A stretch of 34,748 nucleotides of DNA from a virus. Of this stretch, positions 13,945 through 24,000 are shown piece after piece; within the stretch, counting starts at the first letter, position 1, and each line of letters begins with the position of its first letter. The notes beneath the pieces are model-generated. The model did no database searches, was not told the DNA's origin, and saw only the letters and a list, made by a program, of their open reading frames with translations. The stretch is taken from the IMG/VR virus record IMGVR_UViG_3300020160_000423, positions 1 through 34,748 of that record; one strand, 5' to 3'. The position numbers and the translations under genes were made by a program.

Positions 13945-14391
13945 ATGGCAAATGTATCAATTCCAACGGTAAAGACTAAGTTTGAGACTGGGGACCGCCC
14001 AAGTCAACAAGACTATATAGATTTAATTGACACTACCGCAGGTCAGGCAACAAACCTTGGCTCTTTCGGTAACAACGATAACTCAATCAGTGATATCACT
14101 AACGTAACTGTATTTGATAACTTTGATGCCACAACATGGAGAATGGTAAAGTACATTATCTCCATAGCAAAGACTTCTGCTGGTGATAATAAATTTTACG
14201 CCACAGAGATGACTATCCTTGTTGACGGAGAAGATGTTTCTGTCAGCGAGTATGGAACTATAGACACCGATGGGAATATTGGCACCATTAGCGTCTCCAG
14301 GGTTAGCAATACAGTTGCCCTTACTGTAACGCCTGCCCTAGGAATAACCCCTATCACCCTACGTTATGCACGTATTGGGTTGAAGGCTTAA
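13945..14391 (+). CDS. Short tail fibre protein with shared C-terminal domain
   Basis: 148 residues. The N-terminal 55 residues (IPTVKTKFETGDRPSQQDYI through FGNNDNSIS) look like an attachment region. The C-terminal 90 residues (WRMVKYIISIAKTSAGDNKF, MTILVDGEDVSVSEYGTIDT, VALTVTPALG) form the repeated fibre domain also found at the end of the 649-residue fibre that follows (YRSAKFLVKTA, ELSEVLITLDTSDNIAITEY, DVRLRVTP). This domain is well known from marine phage short fibres as a W/Y-R-xx-K-Y module with a terminal LRVTP strand. A leaderless start is likely. Confidence 0.7.
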   Translation: MANVSIPTVKTKFETGDRPSQQDYIDLIDTTAGQATNLGSFGNNDNSISDITNVTVFDNFDATTWRMVKYIISIAKTSAGDNKFYATEMTILVDGEDVSVSEYGTIDTDGNIGTISVSRVSNTVALTVTPALGITPITLRYARIGLKA

Positions 14392-14407
14392 CTAAAGGAG
14401 ATAAAAA

Positions 14408-16357
14408 ATGGCAACAGTAGTAAAAGATTTTAAAGTAAAAGCAGGGCTCGTAGTTGAAGGTGCAACAGCAACCGTTAACGGCAAGAACATTCTTAGAGAA
14501 GACGATTCAGATCAGTACATTATTGACCTGATTGGTGGAGAGACACTTGTAACATCTGTTGAAGCAACACAGATGGAAGTTATTGCTGGTGAACTTAACA
14601 TTAAGTCAGGTGTATTTGATGCTTATGGCGCAGCAGCACAGGCTCTTACAGATGCAGAAGCATACGCAGACGCTCTTACAACTTCAGACATTGCAGAAGG
14701 CACAAATCAATACTTCACTAACCAGCGTGCACTTGATGCAACCGCAGCAGCATACGACGCAGCAGGCGCTGCAGGTGATGTAGCAGCAGATCTTACAACT
14801 CACGAAAATGATACAACTGCACACGGTGCAACTGGTGCGGTAGTTGGAACAACCAATACACAAACATTAACAAACAAGACTATTGGAGATACACTTAACT
14901 TCACTGGCGCAGGAGCAATGACAATCAACTCTGATTCTCATATCGTTCTTACTCCAGCAGGAGGTTCTTCTGTTAAATGGGGATCAGATATCCTTGCAAC
15001 ACAGGGTTATGCAGATCAGGCAGAAACTGATGCAAAGGCTTATACAGATACTCGTGAAGGCTTAATCACTACTGCTTACGAAGCATACACAGACCTTCTT
15101 CTTGGAGATGCAACAATTGATGGTACTGGTGGAAACACAGTAACAGACAGAATTGCTACAGCAATTTCTGACCTTGTTGACTCAGCCCCAGGAACACTAG
15201 ACACACTTAATGAACTTGCAGCAGCACTTGGTGACAACGTTGATGGCGCAACAGGTCTTGCAACAGCAATTGGAAATAAACTTCCACTAGCAGGTGGCAC
15301 AATGACTGGTGCTATTGCAATGGGTACAAACAAGATCACTGGTCTTGGAACTCCTACAGCAAATGCAGATGCAGCAACTAAGTCTTATGTAGATGGAGAA
15401 ATTTCAACTCTTGATACAGCAGCACAAGGTTATGCGGATGCAGTAGCAGATGATCTTGAAGATCACGAACTACTTACTTCTGTAGTACACGGAGTAACTG
15501 GTTCAGTAGTAGGAACAACTGATACACAGGATCTTTCAAACAAGCGCTTTATTGATACAACATACTTCACAGATGGAGCAACAGTTGCAAATGAAGGCGA
15601 AATTGCAGTTCTTGCTGGAAGCCATGAGTTTGAAATTCAGGCTAACAGTGGAGATCTTGGTCTTAAATCTGTAGCAGACCACGTTATTCTTACACCAGGT
15701 TCTGGCAAGTCTGTTAAATGGGGTGCAGATGTTCTTGCAACTCAGAACTATGTTGATAACCAAACAACATCTGATGTAGCAGAAGGTACAAACCTTTACT
15801 ATACAGATGCTCGTGCAAAGGCAGAGGCAGCAGCGCTTCTTACAAGTGCAACAAAGACAAACATCACAATAACTGCAGATGGAAGCAATAATCTTACAAT
15901 CACCGCAGAAAACGGTGTAGCAGATTCTGATACTGATGATCTTGACGAAGGTACAACAAACCTTTACTTCACAGATGTTCGTGCAGTAGATGCTCTTGAA
16001 GCAGTTGTTCCAAACTTCACAGCAGTTGAGGTTAACTCACTTGCTAAGCAGATTGCAGCAACAGTATCTGCCCCAACAGGTGGATCACAGGTTACTGCTT
16101 ATGCGTTTGCTAAGGCAACTTATCGCTCAGCAAAGTTCCTTGTAAAGACTGCATATGGAACACACACAGAACTTTCTGAAGTTCTTATCACACTTGATAC
16201 ATCCGATAATATTGCTATCACAGAATACGCAATTGTTGGAACAAACGGTTCATCATCAACCATAACAGCAGATGTATCTGGTGCAGATGTAAGACTTCGT
16301 GTAACACCAACTAACAACACTTCAACAATCACCGTTGTTGGAACACTACTAGCATAA
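14408..16357 (+). CDS. Large tail fibre protein
   Basis: 649 residues. It begins MATVVKDFKVKAGLVVEGA, nearly the same anchor as the gene at 16375. The shaft has many fibre repeats: TSDIAEGTNQYFTNQRA, THENDTTAHGATGAVVGTTN, LPLAGGTMTGAIAMGTNKIT followed by the classic A-D-A-A-TKSYVDG helix, and two VKWGxDxLATQ segments. The last 115 or so residues are the domain shared with 13945-14391. It is Ala/Thr-rich with Arg encoded mostly by CGT, suggesting high expression. It has the strong Shine-Dalgarno AAAGGAGAT. Probably a main receptor-binding fibre. Confidence 0.85.
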   Translation: MATVVKDFKVKAGLVVEGATATVNGKNILREDDSDQYIIDLIGGETLVTSVEATQMEVIAGELNIKSGVFDAYGAAAQALTDAEAYADALTTSDIAEGTNQYFTNQRALDATAAAYDAAGAAGDVAADLTTHENDTTAHGATGAVVGTTNTQTLTNKTIGDTLNFTGAGAMTINSDSHIVLTPAGGSSVKWGSDILATQGYADQAETDAKAYTDTREGLITTAYEAYTDLLLGDATIDGTGGNTVTDRIATAISDLVDSAPGTLDTLNELAAALGDNVDGATGLATAIGNKLPLAGGTMTGAIAMGTNKITGLGTPTANADAATKSYVDGEISTLDTAAQGYADAVADDLEDHELLTSVVHGVTGSVVGTTDTQDLSNKRFIDTTYFTDGATVANEGEIAVLAGSHEFEIQANSGDLGLKSVADHVILTPGSGKSVKWGADVLATQNYVDNQTTSDVAEGTNLYYTDARAKAEAAALLTSATKTNITITADGSNNLTITAENGVADSDTDDLDEGTTNLYFTDVRAVDALEAVVPNFTAVEVNSLAKQIAATVSAPTGGSQVTAYAFAKATYRSAKFLVKTAYGTHTELSEVLITLDTSDNIAITEYAIVGTNGSSSTITADVSGADVRLRVTPTNNTSTITVVGTLLA

Positions 16358-16374
16358 TTAACGAGGAGTAAGAG

Positions 16375-16827
16375 ATGGCAACAGTCGACAAAGACTTTAA
16401 AGTAAAGAATGGCTTAGTCGTTGTAAACGGCGGTTCATTTGGAGGAACAGTCACTGTTGCCACTCCTACCCTTGGTGGTCATGCAACAACCAAGGACTAT
16501 GTAGATTCTCTTCCAGCATCAGTACCTGTTTCTGAAGAATCACCAGTTTCACCATCTAATGGAGACTTGTGGTTTGACAGTGTTACAGAAAGAGTTCATG
16601 TTTATTACGATAGTCAGTGGATGGCAATTGCTACCCTTTCTGATTCAGAAGTTTTGAGGGATCACATTCATGATACTTCAATTGATGGTACAGGACTAAT
16701 AGTAAGTACATTTGTTTCTGGTGGTTCATATGACGAACCAGGAGTTCTTGTAAGTGCTGGAAGTTATAGTACAACAACATGGGAATATGTTTGGAATGGC
16801 GGGGACGCAATAGATAATTTCAATTAA
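16375..16827 (+). CDS. Short tail fibre/adhesin protein
   Basis: 150 residues. The N-terminus MATVDKDFKVKNGLVVVNGG is homologous to the fibre at 14408, so both may share one docking site. A TTKDYVDSLP helix and PSNGDLWFDSVTERVHVYYD (a common fibre segment) follow. The C-terminal half (IDGTGLIVSTFVSGGSYDEP) differs from the neighbours. GAGGAG lies upstream. It may be an alternative or accessory fibre. Confidence 0.65.
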   Translation: MATVDKDFKVKNGLVVVNGGSFGGTVTVATPTLGGHATTKDYVDSLPASVPVSEESPVSPSNGDLWFDSVTERVHVYYDSQWMAIATLSDSEVLRDHIHDTSIDGTGLIVSTFVSGGSYDEPGVLVSAGSYSTTTWEYVWNGGDAIDNFN

Positions 16828-16832
16828 TTATC

Positions 16833-16841
16833 TGTTATACT
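16833..16841 (+). promoter_or_regulatory. Extended -10 promoter, long-leader class
   Basis: TGT TATACT lies 30 nt before the ATG at 16872. The leader carries the hairpin described at 16852-16869. Confidence 0.55.
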
Positions 16842-16851
16842 ATAGTTACTA

Positions 16852-16869
16852 ATATACGGAGGAGTATAT
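16852..16869 (+). promoter_or_regulatory. Ribosome binding site displayed in a hairpin loop
   Basis: ATATAC (16852-16857) and GTATAT (16864-16869) form a perfect 6-bp stem whose loop is exactly GGAGGA, the Shine-Dalgarno of the fibre gene 3 nt downstream of the stem. The stem is weak (one G-C pair), so it may present rather than block the site, or act as a temperature-sensitive switch. Confidence 0.45.
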
Positions 16870-16871
16870 AA

Positions 16872-18788
16872 ATGGCAACAAGAATGCAACAGCGTAAAGG
16901 TACCGCTGCACAATGGATTTCCACAAATGGTGGAGATGGTCCAATCCTTAATGCTGGTGAAATTGGCTATGAGTCAGACACTAACAAGTTTAAGATTGGT
17001 GATGGAATAAACCACTGGGTAGACCTAAACTACTTTGCTGATGTTGTAGAACTAGGTGGCAGCATTGATGACTATATTCCTCTAACACAAAAGGGTGCAA
17101 TTAATGGTGTTGCAACACTTAACGCCTCTGGCGTTATCCCATCAGAGCAGATCCCATCACTAGTAGGTTTAGACACAGAAATTACAACCGCTGTTACCAA
17201 TGCAGTTAATGCACTTGTTGATGGAGCACCTGCTGCCCTCAATACTTTGAATGAACTCGCAGCAGCAGTTAACGATGATGCTGATTTTGCAGCAGAAATT
17301 ATTGCTACAATGAATAATAAGCAAAATATTATTTCAGGTGTTTCTGATACAGAAATTGGATATTTGTCAGCAGTTACTTCAGACATTCAGGCACAGATTA
17401 ACTCAAAGGCTAACTCATCTGAGTTGGCAGAAAATGCCGTAGATGCAGTAGCAACCGCTCTCGCTGCTGGTGATGGACTAGATAAGTCATATGATGACGC
17501 TGCTGGTACACTTACACTTAATATTGACTCAACAGTTGCAACAAAGACCTACGCAGATGGTGCAGTATCAACACACAATAGTGACACAACTCTGGTTCAC
17601 GGCATTGATGATACAGCAGAACTAGCAACTAAGACATTTGCAGCAAACCTCTTGGTTAATGCTACAAAGACTAATATTGCAATCACAGGCGACAAGGATG
17701 GAATTACAATTGTTGCTGAGAATGGTGTAGCAGATTCTACTACCGACAATCTTTCAGAGGGTGCAACAAACAAGTACTTTACAGATGAAAGAGCACAGGA
17801 TGCTATTGGAACAAATGTCGGAACAGGACTTTCATACAATGATACAACTGGTGCAGTCTCTGTAGATCAGACAGTAATGCAGGCTCGTGTAGCAAATGTT
17901 ACAGATGTTGAAATCGGATATCTTGATGGCGTAACATCAGCAATCCAGACTCAAATCAATGACAAGGCACCGATTGCGTCACCTACCTTTACAGGTACTG
18001 TTGCTGGTATTACAAAGTCAATGGTAGGTCTTGGAAATGTTGATAACACATCAGATGCAGACAAGCCAATTTCAACTGCTACACAAGCAGCACTGGATGC
18101 TAAAGCAACACCAGCAAACATTACAACAGCAATAGATAATTTAATTGGTGGAGCACCAGGAGCACTTAATACTCTTAACGAGTTAGCAGAAGCAATTAAT
18201 GATGATGCATCATATGCTGCAGGTATAACAACCGCACTTGGCAACAAGCAAGACAAGGTTGCAGATGTTTCAGATACTGAAATTGGATACCTTAATGGAG
18301 TAACTTCAGCAATTCAAACACAAATTGATGCTAAAGCACCAACTGCTTCACCAACATTTACAGGAACTGTATCTGGTGTTACTGCAACACATGTTGGTCT
18401 TGGCAACGTAGACAATACATCTGATGCTAACAAGCCAGTGTCAACTGCAACACAGACAGCACTTGATTTAAAGGTAAACTCACTTGTTACAATTGATGCA
18501 GAAACTTCATCATATACTCTAGTTCTTGCAAATAAGGATCAAATGGTTGAGATGAATGTCGGTTCTGGAAATACACTTACAGTTCCTACAAACTCAAGCG
18601 TAGCATTCCCAATCGGAACAAGAATTCACGTAGTTCAAACAGGCTCAGGACAAACCACAATTACCCCAGCAGGTGGAGTAACTGTTAACGGTACACCTGG
18701 TCTAAAGACTAGAGCACAATGGTCTGCAGTAACTCTTGTAAAGCGAGCAACAGATACATGGGTTGCTTTCGGAGACCTAACAGCATAG
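16872..18788 (+). CDS. Large tail fibre with Mtd_N-type anchor and repeated shaft
   Basis: 638 residues. Residues 4-50 (MQQRKGTAAQWISTNG, NAGEIGYESDTNKFKIGDG) match the N-terminal domain of phage tropism/hyaluronidase-like fibres (Mtd_N type). The shaft repeats three DTEIGYLxxVTSxIQxQI-like units, two SPTFTGTVxGxT plus VGLGNVDNTSDADKP units and two GAPxALNTLNELAxAxNDDA units. The last 90 residues are the head domain shared with the fibre at 2374-3102, ending WVAFGDLTA. It is the last gene of the right cluster, followed by a strong terminator. Confidence 0.85.
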   Translation: MATRMQQRKGTAAQWISTNGGDGPILNAGEIGYESDTNKFKIGDGINHWVDLNYFADVVELGGSIDDYIPLTQKGAINGVATLNASGVIPSEQIPSLVGLDTEITTAVTNAVNALVDGAPAALNTLNELAAAVNDDADFAAEIIATMNNKQNIISGVSDTEIGYLSAVTSDIQAQINSKANSSELAENAVDAVATALAAGDGLDKSYDDAAGTLTLNIDSTVATKTYADGAVSTHNSDTTLVHGIDDTAELATKTFAANLLVNATKTNIAITGDKDGITIVAENGVADSTTDNLSEGATNKYFTDERAQDAIGTNVGTGLSYNDTTGAVSVDQTVMQARVANVTDVEIGYLDGVTSAIQTQINDKAPIASPTFTGTVAGITKSMVGLGNVDNTSDADKPISTATQAALDAKATPANITTAIDNLIGGAPGALNTLNELAEAINDDASYAAGITTALGNKQDKVADVSDTEIGYLNGVTSAIQTQIDAKAPTASPTFTGTVSGVTATHVGLGNVDNTSDANKPVSTATQTALDLKVNSLVTIDAETSSYTLVLANKDQMVEMNVGSGNTLTVPTNSSVAFPIGTRIHVVQTGSGQTTITPAGGVTVNGTPGLKTRAQWSAVTLVKRATDTWVAFGDLTA

Positions 18789-18809
18789 TACTTAATAAAA
18801 AGTAAAGCA

Positions 18810-18832
18810 CTTAACCTAAACTTAAGGTTAAG
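18810..18832 (+). repeat. Inverted repeat upstream of the fibre-cluster terminator
   Basis: CTTAACCT (18810-18817) pairs with AGGTTAAG (18825-18832) across a 7-nt loop. It sits 22 nt after the fibre stop and 6 nt before the terminator, and could stabilise the 3' end or serve as a protein binding site. Confidence 0.5.
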
Positions 18833-18837
18833 AAGTT

Positions 18838-18868
18838 AAAGCCCCGCATAACAGCGGGGTTTTTTCTT
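18838..18868 (+). terminator. Strong intrinsic terminator
   Basis: CCCCGC (18842-18847), loop ATAACA, GCGGGG (18854-18859), then a run of T. It closes the right tail-fibre cluster. Confidence 0.9.
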
Positions 18869-18878
18869 TGTAAATCTA

Positions 18879-18887
18879 TGATATACT
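18879..18887 (+). promoter_or_regulatory. Extended -10 promoter of the ribonucleotide reductase gene
   Basis: TGA TATACT, 61 nt before the ATG at 18949. The predicted start, about 18894, is the first base of a perfect stem-loop. Confidence 0.55.
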
Positions 18888-18893
18888 TAACAC

Positions 18894-18914
18894 TACTTTG
18901 GAAATTACAAAGTA
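18894..18914 (+). promoter_or_regulatory. 5' stem-loop in the ribonucleotide reductase leader
   Basis: TACTTTG (18894-18900) pairs with CAAAGTA (18908-18914) over 7 bp, with loop GAAATTA. The stem begins at the predicted transcript start. Not a recognisable cobalamin riboswitch: the leader of about 55 nt is far too short. Confidence 0.5.
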
Positions 18915-18948
18915 CTCAATTAATTTTGCTATGAAAGGTAAATAATAA

Positions 18949-20982
18949 ATGTCAGAAACCGTATTCTCTTTTCGTCTTTCAGATGAATTTGTAAATAAAT
19001 ATAACAACACTCCAGCCCCATTTGGATTCTCAGATGCAGGGTCTAACTCATTAGGAGAGATTACTTTTATTCGTACATATTCTCGTGTTAAGGAAGATGG
19101 AACTAAGGAACGCTGGCATGAGGTTTGCCGTCGTGTAATCGAGGGTATGTATTCAGTACAGAAGAATCATGCTAAGGATAATCGTCTGCCATGGAATGAT
19201 AACAAGGCACAGAAGTCTGCTCAAGAAGCCTTTCAAAGAATGTTTGAATTAAAGTGGACTCCCCCAGGTCGTGGTCTCTGGGCATTTGGAACTCCTATGA
19301 CTATGGAGAAGCGTAACTCTGCTTCCCTACAAAACTGTGCTATGGTCTCTACTCGTGACATTGATAGAAACGATCCAGGAGCCCTTTTTGCCTGGGTGAT
19401 GGATGCTTTGATGCTGGGTATTGGAGTAGGCTTTGATACCCTTGGACAAGACAAGCAGATGTCTATCTATGCACCTACAGAGCCAGTCTCAGTCTACGAA
19501 ATCCCTGATACTCGTGAGGGATGGGTAGAGTCTGTTCGTATTTTGATCAATTCATTTTTGCGTCAGAATCAACCAATTCAAGAGTTTACCTATGACCTTA
19601 TCCGCCCTCTAGGAGCCCCTATTAAGGGCTTTGGAGGCGTTGCAAGCGGTCCAGCACCACTTATTGATCTCCATACACGCATCCGTAATGTAATTGGCTC
19701 TAGAGCAGGAGATGCCCTTGATAGCCGTGCTATTGTAGACCTTGTTAATCTTATTGGTACCTGTGTGGTATCAGGAAATGTTCGTCGTTCTGCAACCCTT
19801 GCATTAGGTACTGCAGAAGATGATGGTTTTATTAATCTTAAGAACCCAGAAGTATTTCCAGAGCGTAACTCATATGATCCAGCAAAACCAGGTTGGGCAT
19901 GGATGAGTAATAATTCTATTTCTGCTGAAGTTGGAACAAAGTATGAAGACTATGTTGATCTAATTGCAGATAATGGTGAGCCAGGTTTTATTTGGCTTGG
20001 AGTTGCTCGTGACTATGGTCGCCTTGCAGATGCACCAGACTATAAAGATGCTCGTATCATGGGATTCAATCCATGTGCAGAGCAACCGCTTGAATCTTAT
20101 GAACTCTGCACACTAGTAGAAGTTCACCTTAATCGTCATGAGTCAAAAGAGGATTTCTTAAAGACTCTTAAGTTTGCATATTTGTATGGCAAGACTGTGA
20201 CTCTCATGCCAACACATTGGCCAATTACAAACGGCATTATGCAACGTAATCGTCGTATTGGTACATCACTTACAGGTATTGCTTCATTTGCAGACGAGAA
20301 CGGCCTTCCAGTTATTCGTGAATGGATGGATGAGGGATATAGCACAATTCGTAAATATGATCATTCATATTCAGAATGGCTTTGTGTTCGTGAGTCAGTC
20401 CGTGTAACAACAGTTAAGCCATCAGGATCTGTTTCACTTCTTTCTGGTGCTACTCCTGGAGTTCACTGGGGACCTGGAGGAGAGTTCTACCTTCGTGCTA
20501 TTCGTTTTGGTAATACAGACCCAATGATGCATTTATTTAAAGCAGCGGGATATAAAATTGAAGACGATTTAGTATCAGCAAATACCTCAGTAGTATATTT
20601 CCCAGTAGCATCAGGACATAAGCGTTCTGAAAAGCAGGTTAGCCTATTTGAAAAGATTGGTTTGGCAGCAACTGCTCAGAAGTACTGGTCAGATAACGGT
20701 GTTTCTGTAACGCTTTCATTTGATAAAGAAACTGAAAAGAAGTTTATTGCTCCTGCCCTAAATATGTACGAAGGACAACTAAAAGCAGTTTCATTCCTAC
20801 CAATGGGAGACAAGGTTTATCCTCAGCAACCATACTCAGAAATCACAAGAGAAGAATATAACGCATATGTAGGTAAGATTGGTAAGATTGACTGGTCTGC
20901 TATTTATGACGGTATAGAAAATCTTGAGGCTGCTGGAGAAGCATACTGCTCAACTGATGCTTGTGAGATTAAGTTTTATTAG
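18949..20982 (+). CDS. Adenosylcobalamin-dependent ribonucleoside-triphosphate reductase (class II, monomeric)
   Basis: 677 residues; reduces ribonucleotides to deoxyribonucleotides with vitamin B12 coenzyme. The active-site layout matches the Lactobacillus leichmannii enzyme: C130 (LQNCAMV) and C387 as the redox pair, C376 as thiyl-radical residue and E378 in NPCAEQPLESYELC (spacing 2 and 11, as in C408/E410/C419), and a C-terminal shuttle pair C667-x4-C672 (YCSTDACEIKFY), as in C731/C736. It has TPPGRGLWAFGTP and VSGNVRRSA as further family motifs. It is somewhat shorter than the 739-residue reference. Arg is mostly CGT, unlike the oxygenase island. It stands alone between a terminator and the LamG-like gene with its own promoter, and ensures a dNTP supply independent of oxygen. 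Confidence 0.95.
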   Translation: MSETVFSFRLSDEFVNKYNNTPAPFGFSDAGSNSLGEITFIRTYSRVKEDGTKERWHEVCRRVIEGMYSVQKNHAKDNRLPWNDNKAQKSAQEAFQRMFELKWTPPGRGLWAFGTPMTMEKRNSASLQNCAMVSTRDIDRNDPGALFAWVMDALMLGIGVGFDTLGQDKQMSIYAPTEPVSVYEIPDTREGWVESVRILINSFLRQNQPIQEFTYDLIRPLGAPIKGFGGVASGPAPLIDLHTRIRNVIGSRAGDALDSRAIVDLVNLIGTCVVSGNVRRSATLALGTAEDDGFINLKNPEVFPERNSYDPAKPGWAWMSNNSISAEVGTKYEDYVDLIADNGEPGFIWLGVARDYGRLADAPDYKDARIMGFNPCAEQPLESYELCTLVEVHLNRHESKEDFLKTLKFAYLYGKTVTLMPTHWPITNGIMQRNRRIGTSLTGIASFADENGLPVIREWMDEGYSTIRKYDHSYSEWLCVRESVRVTTVKPSGSVSLLSGATPGVHWGPGGEFYLRAIRFGNTDPMMHLFKAAGYKIEDDLVSANTSVVYFPVASGHKRSEKQVSLFEKIGLAATAQKYWSDNGVSVTLSFDKETEKKFIAPALNMYEGQLKAVSFLPMGDKVYPQQPYSEITREEYNAYVGKIGKIDWSAIYDGIENLEAAGEAYCSTDACEIKFY

Positions 20983-20991
20983 TCTCTAGCC

Positions 20992-21000
20992 TGCTATAAT
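20992..21000 (+). promoter_or_regulatory. Extended -10 promoter, 17-nt class
   Basis: TGC TATAAT ends exactly 17 nt before the ATG at 21018, with AGGAG in the gap. Confidence 0.6.
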
Positions 21001-21017
21001 AAGGGTATAGGAGAATA

Positions 21018-24000
21018 ATGTCTAACCCGTCAAATTTATATGCAGAAAAGATCTATAGTGAGCACCCACTAGTTCTTTGGGCTCTAGATGATCAAGCAGA
21101 CTATGTTAGCCTAATCTCAGAAAATCAAAGAAACATCCAGACTCTTTGGGATAACTCTGGAGCAACTATCATAAGTGGATCAGGCAGCAATGCTCCTACT
21201 CCCCCATTTGCTAATAGCCTGTCTACTTTGGTTTCTGCAAATGTTCCATCTGGGCTATCGGGAGAGTTTGTCTTAATAAGTCCAGAACTTACAAATTTTC
21301 AAGATTTAAATAATTCATTTGGTACATTTTGTATAGGGACATATTTTTACTCAACATCATCATTGATAACATCTATATCAATTGGCTATGAATATACAGA
21401 CACAACATCCTCTCAAATTGTTCAAAAACTTGAAACATTTAATGAACCTATAACATCAAATTGGACCTTTGTATCTGGAACATTTGACATTCCAAATGAA
21501 AGCACAACTTTTAGAATTGTAATCAAAGCAACAACTATTCCTGGCGGTGCATCCACTGAAGACTATAAACTATACATAAATGGTTTAAGTTCTGGTCAGT
21601 GGTCAGAAGAATTTAATGTAAAATCGCTTGGTATAAACCCAGAAGTATTTCCTGCAAGCATAGGTTTACAAACAGAAAACCTTGTTGTTAAGGCAGATGC
21701 TTACGGTTTAGCAGAAGAAAATGGGTACTACTTTGTTGACAATAATTTCTTAGTTGCTAGAAATACATCTATACCTTTGGTTTTTGGAGCATCTGGAGTT
21801 ACAAAAATAGTTCCTAATTCAGGAAACAATCCATCTTTAATCGTTCCAGGAAAAGGATTCCTAAATAATTCTGGAAGATATCAAGATTATACGGTTGAGT
21901 TCTGGGCAAGAATTAACTCTGACGCATCAATAGCAAAGAGAATCTTTGGTCCAATATCGTCTTTAGATGGCCTATATGTTGATGGAGCGTTCTTAACACT
22001 TAAAGTTGGAGATAATTTTAAATCTCATTTTGTTGGTGAATGGTTTAGGCCAATTTTAGTTCACATCCGAATAGTAGAAAATACTGCTAGCCTATTGATT
22101 AATGGAGAAGAGGTTTTATCTTTTACAATTAATACAAAAGAATTAATTTTGCCAGAACAATCTTCAGCAGAAGGATCTCTTGATTGGCTAGGATTTTATT
22201 CTTATGCTGATGTTAGTCCAATAGAAATTGATTGCGTTGCTATTTATCCTTATCAAGTTCCAGTTACCGTAGCAAAAAGACGATGGGTTTATGGGCAAGG
22301 AGTGTTGTCTCCAGAAGGAATTAACTCTTCATACGGAGGAACAACTGCATTTATTGATTTTCCATTTGCAGAATATACAGCAAACTATTCTTACCCAGAT
22401 TTTGCAGAATGGCAACAAGGAAGTTTTGATAATTTAGTAACAACATCATCCTCTTTAAAAACACCAGAATACTCTTTGCCATCAATTTTTTTAAATTCAA
22501 AAAGTGTAAAATCGTTATATGACGATTGCAAAGAGATACAGTCTGGACCATATAAATTCATAACCTTTAGACCAAACTCTTCTTGGAACCTAGACCAATG
22601 CTACTTTAATTTTAATAATTTAAATGTTATAAACAATAAAGTTAAATCTATCTATGCTGTTTTTAGCACAGACAACATTAACCTAGACGAACCACAGACG
22701 CTAATAAAAATTTATAGTCAAAACAGTTCTGATTATTTCTTAATAAAACAAGATCAAGATAAAGTGGTTTATTTATTAAACTATAGTGGTGAGAATCAGA
22801 TATTGTATACAAGCCCATCTATTGAGTTAGACCAACTCTTTTCAGTTGGTATTGATATAGATGCTATATCCAATTCTTTTGGTCAAAACACTTCTTCATT
22901 TTTTGGAAATCAGGGATCACTAAAGTTATATGTTGGTGGAGATCAAAATACCGATAACACCTTTACTGGAAAACTTTATACAGTTGGTTTTTCTACAGAC
23001 TCAAACTATAAAGAAATAGAAAACAGGTATGACGAAGATGGATTTATTATATTTGATGATCTGTCTTTGCCAGGATCAACAGAGGCAGTTTCTATATCAC
23101 TAATAGAGCATACAGCAAGTTATACATTATTGCCAACAGATTCTTATGATTTGTTTTTCTTAGACATAGGTACATCGGGATATTGGGAAGACTACTTACC
23201 ACTTTCTTATTTTGCCCAGTATGTAAAAAATGATATTGGAAATGAGTTTTATGATTTAGATTTTCTTCAATTTAATGTTGGATACCCATCACCATCAAGA
23301 GTAATTGAATCAGATCAGGAGTTAGAATCTTGGACATATGGAGATTTATATAATGCTTATTCTAATCCAGTACAGGAAACCTATCAGCAACTAGAGAACT
23401 CACTGCTTACTGACTGGAATGATTACGATGATATGACAACAAAAACTCAAAAAGTTTATGAGTATGATACAGAAAATTCATCTATTAGAAGTTATGTAAC
23501 ATTCCAGTATATTGAAGATGGTGCAAATGCGCTCCAGTCATCTTTTACAAGATTAGAAAAAGCAAGACAAGGTAAAATAATTGACATAGACAGCCACCCG
23601 CTATGGAGCACAACAAAGTTTGAAGTAGTTGACAATACAATTCTTTATCCTACTAAATCTATTAATTTTGATAATCTTGCTATTGTTTACAGACTAGAGT
23701 TTATAAGTAGGTCAACAATATCAAAGCCAGTATCACTAAAGCAACTAAGCCTATCTTCTCAAGTTTTTAACGATAACTCATTTAATCCAATTGGAACAAG
23801 ATTTGGAACGCAGATATTTCCTTATACAAGGTCAGGAATTTACTATGACTATAAAACAAAAAATCCGTTTACCATTTATAAGGGAAGCACTCCATATTTA
23901 TACATGACAAGAAATTCTGGAATAGAATTAAAAGGCACTTTTGATGGATCCGTAGATCGTGGATTGTCAATACCAGTTAATTCACAAATTTCAGATAGTT

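Noticed and set aside
18888-18948. Cobalamin riboswitch before the B12-dependent reductase
   Set aside because: The leader is only about 55 nt and has no B12-box-like sequence; a real one needs about 200 nt.
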